Below the pieces are notes generated by a model that worked only from the letters and a program-made list of their open reading frames with translations, ran no database searches and was not told the DNA's origin. The translations under genes and the position numbers were made by a program. Shown one piece after another: positions 23,488 through 33,705 of a stretch of DNA of 64,000 nucleotides. The DNA is from Lumbricus terrestris (Eukaryota; Annelida; Clitellata; Crassiclitellata; Lumbricidae). The stretch covers positions 41,846,087 through 41,910,086 of the forward strand of contig OX457043.1 in assembly GCA_949752735.1 (NCBI GenBank), written 5' to 3'. The number at the start of each line of letters is the position of its first letter. The stretch's first letter is position 1.

Positions 23488-24047
23488 TGTAATGGTGCTG
23501 CTGACGCATATAGGATAATACAGAGAGATGGAGCAACAGACAGACAGACAGAGACAGGTAGAGAGCAAGAGGAAGACAGACAGACTAACTACAGGTAGAG
23601 AGTGGGCTGAGCAACGGAGCAGCAGTGGATGACCAACCGACCAATAGGATTAAGACACAGCCCAAGAAGTTAGGAGCGTCCCTATAAAAGACCCGGACAA
23701 TAGAAACTCAGGAGTTCTCAGCTTAGCTCAGAAATCAGACAAGTAGTAAGCAGTCAACTTAGGGAGCTAGCCGGGGCTGCGGCCCTCGGCCGATTCTAAC
23801 TAGTCATAAGTTAGTCTATAGTTTAAGAAGTGAAGTTGATCATAAGATCTTAGTTATCAATGAATTTACAGTTTACACCATCTAACCAATAAACTCTGAC
23901 TGTGTCATCGCTCTGAATTGTCATCGTTGTCAAGAAATCTGCTGTTACATTTATCTACTAATAAAACTCTGGATCATTGTGAGACTCAGTTCCCTTGTCA
24001 TTCCTGGTCATCAACTTGTATTCGCCAAGGACCAGAAGGACACTATA
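23488..24047 (+). repeat. 3' LTR
   Basis: Same length as the 5' LTR and almost identical: TATAAAAG at 23683-23690, AATAAA at 23888-23893 and 23960-23965. Confidence 0.85.
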
Positions 24048-24800
24048 CATATATTGCGACAACATGAAAGTTGTCGACATCATATAAGTAGCCTATGTAT
24101 GAGGTCATATGTATGTATAATTTTCCGATATGTATGTTTAATATCGTAGTCATGCCTGCTTAAATAGTGAACTCTATTACACATAGACAGAGAGCTCACC
24201 AATTCTACATGTACATGGTAAAATAGTTAACAACGTTGCCTGGAACTATATAGGCAGACACCGTGTTGCTCTGTACACACGTAAGTGTCCCAAGTTTACA
24301 GTGGGGGGAGGGTGTCGCGGCCTCACGTATGGGGAAATAATATTCGTTTACTTTTCAAACTGACACAACGCAGTGGACATCTAATTACTATTCATATATC
24401 TAATTACTATTCATATATCTAATTACTATTCATATCTCTAATTTTCCGGTTGATCACTATTCATATGTATGAACGGTTGATAGGAAGTTATTACAAATGT
24501 CGATTTTTACTGTAGCCAACAGGGCGCCCATCGCGTCCTACATTAACTGCTCAAGTTACGGTACCAGCACCATGTGCTGATTGAACGGTTTAGTGGACCT
24601 CTGGAGGGTGGCGTTGCGATCCCGCGATCATGCGCTCTTTGCACCAGAGTGTAACCATTACGCAAAGATAAGCGGCCTTGAGGCTTCGTGAATGAGAATC
24701 ACGCTATTCTGGCAATGTTATGTTTCTGGGCATTTTTATGTATAGCGAGAAAAGGGGAGAAACGAATACACAATTATTGGATATGGATCTTTCAAAAACA
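24048..24800. other. No gene; short tandem repeat
   Basis: Three copies of a ~21-bp unit (ATCTAATTACTATTCATAT) at 24378-24440. Otherwise unannotated intergenic DNA. Confidence 0.5.
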
Positions 24801-24834
24801 AGTATAGGCCTACGAGTGGTCTTCAGCCCCTGTG

Positions 24835-25000
24835 GTCGTGCATCTCAAACGTGCATCAAAACGTAATTGGGTCAGTATCTGGAAGATCAGTTGGACTCGA
24901 TTGGGTGGGGGCCAGGCCTGGGAGAGTCTGAAGTGGATAAGCAATTTGGAAAAGATCAGTCTTAAGCCGAGAGTGATATGACATGATGAGCCACAGAGCA
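24835..25000 (-). pseudogene. Possible LINE ORF2 C-terminal remnant
   Basis: The minus strand reads HSRLKTDLFQIAYPLQTLPG, resembling the LKTxLF block of LINE ORF2, with no longer frame. Confidence 0.3.
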
Positions 25001-25014
25001 GAACGTACAGATAC

Positions 25015-25085
25015 AGAGACAGACAGACAGACAGCCAGACAGACAGAAGACAGAGAGAGTGTGTGTGTGTGAGGGAGGGACAGAC
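25015..25085. repeat. GACA/GTGT microsatellite
   Basis: GACAGACAGACAGACAGCCA then GAGAGAGTGTGTGTGTGTGA. Confidence 0.85.
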
Positions 25086-25109
25086 CAAGATAGATATAGA
25101 GACAATCTA

Positions 25110-26038
25110 CAAGGTGGGCCAAAAAAGACCAATGATGTTTCTTGACAATAGCTTGGCCAGAAGTAAGAATTATAATTTTTAAATCAAATTTTACAGGCTT
25201 AAAGGCAATTCATGCAAACATGCAACAGCTAAATGTTACCAAAATGTTTCAAATAGAATAAATTTATATCACTTTTAATGAGTCCATCCGACTGTTTTTT
25301 GGCGATCCAAAAACATAACGCAACAAATAGTGACAAAATTGTTTTATTATGCCACATCACAAATAATTGTTATCAAAATAATGAACTTTGTAGCGCCTCA
25401 CAACTTGTGTGCTACGAGTCTCTTCGTAAAGGTCTTGATGGCCTTGTTGATGTGCTCCAGAGGTAAATAGGCCGACATCAACTCCAATGCGACCAATGTT
25501 CATGAAGTGTCCGAATACAAATTTTGTTTGTTTTTGACAGTCGACACCTTGGACACGGGACAGTCATCGTTTTATCAACTTTATTGCTACAGGACTAATG
25601 GCAAATTTATTAATCTGACATATTCTCTATGTACCAACTTGATCGACCGTTAAAGTTATCTCGTTAAGTGACTTCACTGTGAAGCTACGCTGAAATCCTG
25701 TTTTTCCTAAGTAATATCAATAATATCAATAATAATAGTGATTTTCTGGAAATATCAAACTATTTGATTACAATTGTCTCAGATGAGACTTAATCAAGTT
25801 GCTTTTTTGCTACGTTTTGATGTTTTGGAAATCGTCAAAAAACAGTGGACACTGGGCGGAATCACTAAAAGTGATTATAACTCTTGTTCTGCCTGGAACA
25901 TTTTGACAAGGTTTGACCATTGTATAATGTAAATAGCCTATGTATTGCTTTTAAGCATGTACAATTTGATTTGAAAATTCTTACTTCTGGCCAAGATATT
26001 TGAAAAAATACGTAGGCGAGTATTTTTGGCCCACCTTG
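25110..26038. mobile_element. 929-bp mariner-like non-autonomous element
   Basis: Termini CAAGGTGGGCCAAAAA and TTTTTGGCCCACCTTG are perfect inverted repeats flanked by TA on both sides (25108-25109, 26039-26040), as in Tc1/mariner. A second inverted block (CTTGGCCAGAAGTAAGAATT and its complement near 25985) shows long terminal repeats. No DDE transposase; the 62-codon frame at 25278-25466 shows no catalytic motifs. Confidence 0.88.
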
Positions 26039-26225
26039 TAAGTCGAGCAAAAGAAAACGCTCGTTCACCAGGAACGCTCGTAAAATGTAACGTTAACGCA
26101 GCGTGTTTGTTTCTCTGGTGACCTTATGTCCTTGCTGGAAAAGTCCTACACAATATATATACAGGTCTATCCTATGGCGTAGGACATCCGATGGTCTCTT
26201 TGAGTAATGATAAATCATAAAAATC

Positions 26226-26350
26226 AATTCAATTCAATTTATTTATTGAGCCAAAATAATACAATTATGGCAGTGAACACATAGTGATTAACATTATTAA
26301 ATTATGTGGCTGTCAAGAGGGGACCCAGAAAGGATGCCAATCCCAATAAT
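26226..26350 (-). mobile_element. Dispersed repeat (LINE 3'-end-like), copy 1
   Basis: AATTCAATTCAATTTATTTA then ACAATTATGGCAGTGAACA and GACCCAGAAAGGATGCC. The reverse complement of 32110-32215 is similar throughout, so this is an interspersed repeat. Confidence 0.55.
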
Positions 26351-26498
26351 AGAGCCCCAATGCAGTAAATAGGCCTAATCGCGCAAAATAAGAGCACAAT
26401 AGCGCATGACAGTCGAGTTCATGCCGTCACAGGAACACAAAGATAATCAGGAAAAACAGATCATTAATAGAAGATAAATGACACAATTTAACCAACAC

Positions 26499-26785
26499 TT
26501 GGTGGCAGACCGGTAACGCGTCCGCTCTCGGAGCGGCAGGTTGCGGGTTCGACTCCGGGTAACGACCTTGGGCAAGTTGTTCACGCACACGTGCCTATGT
26601 CACCAAGCAGTATAATTTGGTACCGGCGTAAGCTGGGAAGTAAACAGCAAGTCCTGCGACACACTGGCCTCGTGTCCAGGACCTTGGGATTCGTCCATTG
26701 CTGGCTCAGGGCCATGGAAAAGGAGATGAGCGCCTCCCTATGTTCCTCATGGAACGGGATAGGACTTTACTTTTTTTACTAATTA
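26499..26785 (+). mobile_element. SINE family B (tRNA-derived)
   Basis: A-box-like TGGCAGACCGGTAACGCG and B-box GGTTCGACTCC, correctly spaced. ACCTTGGGCAAGTTGTTCAC follows, as in the SINE A core, but with a different body and tail (GATGAGCGCCTCCCTATG). Confidence 0.7.
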
Positions 26786-26795
26786 ATACACTTAA

Positions 26796-27800
26796 TTAAT
26801 AAAAAAAATCATTCAAGTAATTTGTTCGCGTATATGAAGACGCAGCTTTTTCTGAAAGATATAGGCTACGACGACCATTTGATTGACGAATAGATAAAGA
26901 GAGACTGCTCCAAATGTTATCCTCTGCAAGTCTGATAGAGAACAACCGTGCCACATTGCAGCATGCGATGGAAATGGTTGTTACTACAAAATAATTAGAA
27001 CTTCCTTTAAGTAAGAATGAATATCGGAGACACGGAAGAATATAGCCTATATAACCATATAGCCTAATATCGGTAGAAATCGTGCTCGTATAACGATACA
27101 TAGGTCTATTAAGCTCAATTATCTGTGCCAACTCAAGGAATGGATCTATCAAGACCAACTTTACATGTGATCTTGCTTTATAGTGGCATCTATCCATCAT
27201 TCTATTTAAGCAAAGCAATTGCTTTCATCAAGCCAACGTCCATTTTAGATTGACCATAATTATATTCACCAACATTTACTACGTGCCCCTCCGATGCAAA
27301 AATAATCAGTAATCACCCAAAGCAAAACTACGATTTTCCCCTTAACTTCTCTTAGCAAAAGAGTAGCCTAAGCTTTTTTCTTGTCCTTCTTCCAGATGAT
27401 TCCATGTAACCTCCGCTCACGGACGCATCCATTTTCATTCGCCTCCGCAGGCGCTATAAAAACTTCAATCAGTGGTCGCTGCGCAATGTCCTCTGCTAGC
27501 CATTCTTGTTCACTGGACTGATTTTGGTAAATACTAACTAATGCTTATTTGATCCGGAGAGTCTGTTACGTGCGTATATACGTATCTTGTATCCTCCCTT
27601 CACCATCTAAATTCTAAAAAATTCCTCGCTTGACCTTTTCGTCTAGTGCCCGTGACCCATTATAGGTGTCACCCTCGATCAATGAATACACTTACTTGCT
27701 CTTCGTAGGCTATACTTTCAACTATAAGATGTCTCAGACTATTCACATATCTTTTCATCTTCGAATTTTACCTTAATTGTTCAATGTTCATGCATTCGTC
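26796..27800. other. No gene supported
   Basis: A 140-codon minus frame at 26796-27218 has no domain, signal peptide or codon regularity that I recognise. The remainder is unannotated. Confidence 0.4.
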
Positions 27801-28360
27801 TGTTATCGGATAGGCAACTGCAATTCCATTCTCGTTGGTCTTCTTAAGGTTCGTCTTCCTCCTATACAGTCTGCAGTCTACTCAATGATTGTCGGTCTTT
27901 CTCGATTCTCCAACATCACATCTATTATACATTCATGACTGTACAACTTCACTGGCTTCCTCTTTCTGCCCCTAAAAAAATTCAAAGTTCTTACATTGAT
28001 CCTTAGGCTTAAGTGCTCTAAAATGTCTGGTAGGCAACCCCTCGCTTTTCACCACTGTTGACTCTTACCCTACCTCATGCAATTTATTAATGGTGAGGTC
28101 ATCTGTTTCCATAGTCTGTCGCTTTCTTCAGTTTCATCTTTCTCCCATTAGCATCAACTATTGACTTCACTGCAAAACAGTCGACATCTTATATACTTAA
28201 GTTCTGAGTCCAGTGCAGTTTGCCGCCAAGACTTCCTCCGTGGTATACTAAAGACAACTGAGCGAAGGGGTAAATTACACGGCCCATGGGTCACTCGCGT
28301 CGCTCATTCGCACCACATTAATTCCTAATGCTCCTCCGTTATTTGCTGATACAGACAGGG
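27800..28360 (+). pseudogene. Decayed LINE ORF2 (3' half)
   Basis: Frame-shifted translations give CNSILVGLLKVRLPPIQSAV, VGLSRFSNITSIIH and FKVLTLILRLK, matching the conserved CNSLLxGLP...LQxxxNxAARL...ITPxLxxLHWLPVxxRIxFKxLxLxxK block of LINE ORF2. Many stops and frameshifts. Confidence 0.55.
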
Positions 28361-28639
28361 ATTTGACGAGGAACGAAGCCGGTCCGACGGCGGCGTTTGG
28401 CCATTGCAGGACCGGATCGATCTTCCTTTCAGTCACAACTCAAAGAGTTCTTCTTTAAACAATGTCTGGAAACATTAATTACAAGTGCAGTCAAAGGAAT
28501 GATCAAAATGACCTTCAACTGTCTGGGGGCAACCATCGTATATATATATACAGTAGACTACAGTGATGGCAGGCAGACAGGAAGAGAAAAAGGGAAAAAG
28601 AGAAAAGGAAAATTGAGAGCATGCATGACACCCGCACTA

Positions 28640-29330
28640 TAGGGGGAAAGAGGGGCTCTTGACAATTGACACCCATTTTATTAGCTAGTAGGCCTATACC
28701 TACTTTTGGTTTTTAACCATTTTTCAACCTAAAGCAGTAAAGGTAATAACTAGCCTACTATACAAAAAGTGAAAACTAACAAATTGATCTACATAATATT
28801 ATTTAGAAACCTCTTTACCCACTTTTAAAACTCCTGCATGTGCACTTTTCAGACTCTTCCTAAAAAATATGTGGCCATGACCATTTTTTGCCCCTCCTGG
28901 AGCAGAATTATCTGCAGGCGCCCTTGATTGAGAGGAATCTGAACAAGACATTGCTGTTACTCTATATTATAACCTTTCTGCTTGCCGCAACTGTATTAAC
29001 GGTGCGGTCAATGGATTGGCCACAGAATGGTTGATAAACGACAATGGTCCCATCCTTAGCAGCACCGACGGAAAGTGAACATTACTCTTTGACGACGGGC
29101 TGATCTTGGAATTGCAAATCGTGATTGTCCGGAACAGACTGTAACGGAACATCCAGTAATCGAGCGCTTTACCGGATCAGCAGATGTTTTCCGTCAATCG
29201 AGACGCTGTCGGTGAGTCGGGGGAATTAAGAGGATTTGCAAAAGCAAGGACTTCGGCTTAATTGCAGTGCAAGCGAGAAAGTATGGGAGAGTATATTTAT
29301 AAGACCAGATCCCGTATCGCATTAAGTTAA
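28640..29330. other. No gene seen
   Basis: AT-rich with short G-run segments near 28640 and 28890 that hint at a decayed DNA transposon. No termini identified. Confidence 0.4.
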
Positions 29331-29344
29331 TCGCCGGAAGAACA

Positions 29345-29358
29345 GGAGAACAAGACAT

Positions 29359-29389
<31 letters not shown>

Positions 29390-29563
29390 TACAGATAGAC
29401 AGACAGATAGACAATGGACCAGATAACTAAGAGATAGACAGCAAGACAGGGAGCTAGACAGACAGAGGACTAACTGAATGAATGAATGAATGAATGAATG
29501 AATGACTACAGGGTGATGACTGGATGAACAGACACATGCAGAGAGACAAACAGGCAGACATAC

Positions 29564-29595
<32 letters not shown>

Positions 29596-29614
29596 AGAGA
29601 CAGAGATATACAGG

Positions 29615-29646
<32 letters not shown>

Positions 29647-29650
29647 GGGG
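29345..29650. repeat. ACAG, AATG and GAGA microsatellites
   Basis: GACAGACAGACA (29360-29410), TGAATGAATGAA (29476-29504), GAGAGAGA (29565-29590), GACAGACA (29610-29645). Confidence 0.92.
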
Positions 29651-30337
29651 CAACCACAATCACTTCTGAATAAATAGATATATGGATTTGTCTGAAGACA
29701 TCAATAGCGAGTGTACCAGCACGCGGTAACGCATCAATATCGTAGATACATGACAGAAAATCAAGTAAATTGAAGTGAATGTGGATGTTGACTGGTGAAG
29801 GAATGACAAAGGTGACAGAGGGTGGTGAAGGATGGATGATGGAGCAATGAATATAGATGAGGGATGATGGTATATATTATGCCGGTCAAAGCATCCTGAC
29901 AAAAATCAATATAGCCTACGGCATGATCATATTATGGAATATTATTGATGCCAAGTTATCTATATGAAAATAATAAAATCAATATGACGAGAATGGATGG
30001 GATGATGGAAGATTGGGTGAACGTGACAATGTATTATATATATATAGCCTACGTCGGAACCGCGGAAGGGTGTTTAAATAGAGGTGGCATTAAATCATGA
30101 ATGGAGCGAGTGGAGACGCAATCCTCATATTTCAGATCGGATGATAACATTGAAATGGATGGCGACAATTTCTCGTTGCTCATCGAATGCGTTTCATTTA
30201 TTCCGGTGATGTCGTCAGTCCAAAAAGCGTCTTTCGCATTGATTCCACGTTCCACAGACTTTATTCACACGGAACGAGAGCATGACTTCTAAAGAACATC
30301 GACTGTACCATATTACAGCCTATTCTACCCAAACGAA
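29651..30337. other. No gene supported
   Basis: Overlapping 60-70-codon frames on both strands at 30049-30292 have no recognisable domain. Confidence 0.4.
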
Positions 30338-30533
30338 TTTGTTTGTGTGTGCACTTGTAATAGCGCCCCTTCAAGCACTCTATGCAGAGGCGCTTCCGAA
30401 TGCAGAGCGGACGCTGAGCAATTGCGAGTGAAGGACTTGCCCAAGTTCTCTACGCGGCAACTTGAGGTGGATTCGAACCTCGAACCTTCCGGTTTCAGGG
30501 CAACGACGCCACCACTACACCACCGCGTCCCAC
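30338..30533 (-). mobile_element. SINE family A, copy 5 (internal deletion)
   Basis: Both the tRNA-like head (B-box GGTTCGAATCC) and the LINE-type tail are present. About 25 bp of the core (the ACTGCATCGGAG / TTTCACGCCGAAG segment) is missing compared with copies 1 and 2. Confidence 0.85.
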
Positions 30534-30596
30534 ATTGAATTCATCATCCCATGTAGAGCAGGACGCTCCATCTGGTAGTAAACTTATGGATAATCC

Positions 30597-30884
30597 CAAG
30601 GCCGTAGCCAGGATTTTATTTCGGGGGGTGTTTCACCAATTTCCATTCCCAAAAACCTGATGACCTTTTTAAGCCATCCAGCCGAAATCTTCAAAAAAAT
30701 TCATCAATTAATCAATTCTGATTTTTCACATTTTTCCATTTCGGGGAGTGCTTTCATGGGTTTTTCATGGTTTTATTTCATGGTTTTTACATCATGTGCT
30801 CGTAAATGCATTCTATTATTTTTCACATTTTCCATTTCGGGGGGGTGTTCAAACACCCAAAACACCCCCCTAGCTACGGCCTTG
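30597..30884. mobile_element. 288-bp hAT-like MITE, CAAGGCCGTAGC family, copy B
   Basis: Termini CAAGGCCGTAGC and GCTACGGCCTTG, with exact 8-bp TSD GATAATCC (30589-30596 and 30885-30892). It has an extra ~60 bp compared with copy A. Confidence 0.9.
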
Positions 30885-30924
30885 GATAATCCCCTTAGCC
30901 TACCTGCTCTTATTCTATTCGTTG

Positions 30925-31010
30925 GATGTCGGAAGCGCCTCTGAGTAGGACTCTTGAAGGGTCGCTCTGCAAATTATGATTGATTGGTAGATTGACTGAT
31001 TGATTATTGG
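30925..31010 (+). mobile_element. SINE/LINE tail fragment
   Basis: GGAAGCGCCTCTGAGTAGGA then CTCTTGAAGGGTCGCT, followed by ATTGATTGGTAG and ATTGACTGATTGATT repeats. This is the shared tail plus a GATT-type end. Confidence 0.6.
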
Positions 31011-31189
31011 ATCTAAACATTGTGTTCATTTCGTGTTTCATTGATGACTTGACTGACTTTTTGGTCTCCCAATGTGAAACTGTTGTTAACAATCGTTTTG
31101 CTTCTCCTGAATCATTATTACATTCTGTCGTTTTTAGCATCAGTATAGGCTACAAGTGATTTACATAGCATGACATAGCATGAACAGTT

Positions 31190-31314
31190 GCATATATATG
31201 TATGTATGTTAAATATACTTGCATATGCATATAATTATGTATATGTATATGTACATGCACATGTATATATATATGTATATGTATATGTATATATGTATAT
31301 GCATATGCATATGC

Positions 31315-31374
<60 letters not shown>

Positions 31375-31385
31375 GTATATATGGC
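31190..31385. repeat. (GTATAT)n hexamer microsatellite
   Basis: GTATATGTATATGTATAT units from about 31235 to 31375, with ATGCAT variants. Confidence 0.92.
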
Positions 31386-32105
31386 TTGTTGGTCTGCTCC
31401 GACTTGGCATGCTATATCCTAGAGAGTTATTCGTGTTGGCTGGCATCCAAGCAGCCGGTCGTCAATCGTTTCTTCGTTCGCCTGCCCTCGGATGAGAGAG
31501 TCATGATGAGCCCTGTGGATTCCTTGCCCCCGGCGCACTGTCCACCACAGCCCCCCCACCAGTCCCAATGGGAACATTCTTCCTGTTGTCATTCGTTTTT
31601 ATTCTGTTTAAGCCCAAGAAACAATCCGTGCTTTGTTAAGACGCATCTTCTTTTAATCCCTTAAAGACAGCCAAGCACAAAGCGCTTTGTACGAGTTTTC
31701 CATATACATGTTTGTACCAGAATGTACATGCTTTGAATACAAACTTACCTAATAAATTACTTCTCTGAATTGTTTATTGTTAATCGACTTGCATGTCATA
31801 TCAGTATTTACGTAGCAATATTATACATTCATAACAAAATACAAAAAGAATTTTTAAACATAACATTAATGCGGGACAATGAGTCAGTCAAAAAGTTCTG
31901 AAAGACCCGCTAAACTCTGCTGGCTCATTTATACGACTGGTTCATTCATTCATAAAGTTGGTGCAAATGTAAAATAATAAAGAAATGCACAGTGATAAAA
32001 TGAGTCACCATTACACATTGGTTAGGTTGATTTACTTCGTTGCTTTACTTAAATGTACATAATTATATATATATATATATGTATTTGTTTCTTTAACATT
32101 TTACA
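31386..32105. other. No gene seen
   Basis: Unannotated AT-rich DNA. Confidence 0.45.
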
Positions 32106-32109
32106 TGAA

Positions 32110-32215
32110 TAATGGGTGGCCCTATTAGCGGGATTGTCTGTCCCTTCTGGGTCTCCCCTTCTTAACCAAATTATGCTAAAGTGTTGTTCACTGCCATAAT
32201 TGTATCATGTTTGTT
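32110..32215 (+). mobile_element. Dispersed repeat (LINE 3'-end-like), copy 2
   Basis: GTTCACTGCCATAATTGTA and CCCTTCTGGGTCTCCCCTT are the complement of segments in 26226-26350. Confidence 0.5.
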
Positions 32216-33580
32216 TGTTGTTTTGGTTCAGGAAAAAAATTTAAAAATACCTGCATGCTAACATAAAAGTAACTTAGACCTACTTATCTGCTCACCTACT
32301 TACATACTTAAATAACAGGACTGCAGGCATCACGAAAGCTTATTGAACCACATCACGAAAACTTATTGTACCACTTCCAATGGGAATGATGCAGTCATCG
32401 TTAGGAAGTGTTAACGATTTTATTTTCTTAACCTCGATAGTCGACATAATTTTATGATGGCGGGTGACAGATCACTCTTACCATCCGATCTTTCCATGGA
32501 AAGAGTAGGATCAGTAGTTCATTGGCGACGAAGATTATAAGCGAATGAAAAACCAGGCAACATCATAATTTAAATCTGGTGAGGATTTGAATCTAAGACT
32601 CATGCACAGAGAGTTCTGCGTCAGCAGCAGCACTTATAAGGCCTGCGACCCTAATTTTATCAAATGATTAAATGGAAGGACGAATGAACAAAGGAACAAC
32701 CAATGAATGAATGTATTAGTTAATTAATTAATTAGTGAAGCAAGCCCATTAAAGTTTCTGAGCAACTATAACGCCTGCGAATTCTATATATTGCTCTGCA
32801 CGCACGATTGAATAGCCTAGCCTATAGCAGCTCTTTAAAATTTCGTCGGTGAAAATTCCTTTCTCTAAACAAAGGGTGATCAAGGTCGCACATTGATTCT
32901 TACCTCACAGTAGGCTATACGTGCCTGCGAAACGGGTCATGTGTTTAAATTCACAGAGTTTTGTCCTTACACAAAATAGCAAATTCGCTGTAGCACTGTC
33001 GCCAGACTTTATAGATCCAATAATCACATTGCATGAGATTCTACTGAATTGCGAATCAGATCGGATCTGATGAAAGCGCGCCAGAGACGATCGAATCAGT
33101 TCTGATCATGAGAGACCCTATTCGAAGTAGCTCTGCCGCTTCCACGACCTAATTATGGCCAGCCATCTCCATTTGGACACGTCTCCAGACCGAGTGCAGA
33201 CCGAGGCTTAACGAGTACAGGTCTGGTACAACGGCGTTTAACACCCACTCGCCTCACTACAGAGGATGGGAGGACAAACTGTTCACTCTGGCAAAATTTT
33301 TATTTATAGGACTCAGAATCACTCGGAGCAGCAATTAAATATGCGTTAACCCCACTTCTGGGTACCAGCGTTCGTGTGAATGACGCCGCCGAACGGCTTC
33401 TTCTTCTGTCCGTATACGGAAGACCAGTGATCACATTTCGCAAGGCTTTGGCAATAGCAATCCGGCATGGTCTTGTTCATCATAACCATATAGCGCACGA
33501 TATTAGATAAGCTTAGCTAAGCCAGTTTGACTACACTGTAGCCTAACAGTAGGTCAGCGCAAAGCATTTCGCACTATAGG
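32216..33580. other. 3' flank of the channel gene; no further gene
   Basis: TTTATT at 33299-33304 (AATAAA on the minus strand) lies about 400 bases past the channel stop codon and is a possible polyadenylation signal. Nothing else is supported. Confidence 0.35.
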
Positions 33581-33705
33581 CTAAAGTAGATGGAGAGGTT
33601 GCGTCACCGGTTCAATTCGTCGTTGTTCTCTCATCAGACCGTATCCACGGCAAAGCTGTAGAAGTCCTCGGACGTCAGGTACCTCCATCGTCCGTTCTCC
33701 TCTAG

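Larger units (their letters stand above)
19800..24047 (+). mobile_element. 4.2-kb LTR retrotransposon derivative without recognisable pol
   Basis: Two direct LTRs (19800-20359 and 23488-24047) flank about 3.1 kb. A 5-bp direct repeat (ACATA, or CATAT read one base on) lies outside the left and right ends, allowing for the AT-rich flank. A purine-rich stretch AAAGAGACGGCAGA precedes the right LTR like a polypurine tract, and TGGTGGATG follows the left LTR where a primer-binding site is expected. I find no protease, reverse transcriptase or integrase motifs. The element therefore looks non-autonomous and recently mobilised by a relative. Confidence 0.8.

Noticed and set aside
26796..27218. 140-codon minus-strand frame
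   Set aside because: No domain, odd composition and no promoter or splice support; plausible chance in sparse-stop sequence.
30049..30292. Facing frames on both strands
   Set aside because: The minus one begins at GTG, and neither has a recognisable domain.
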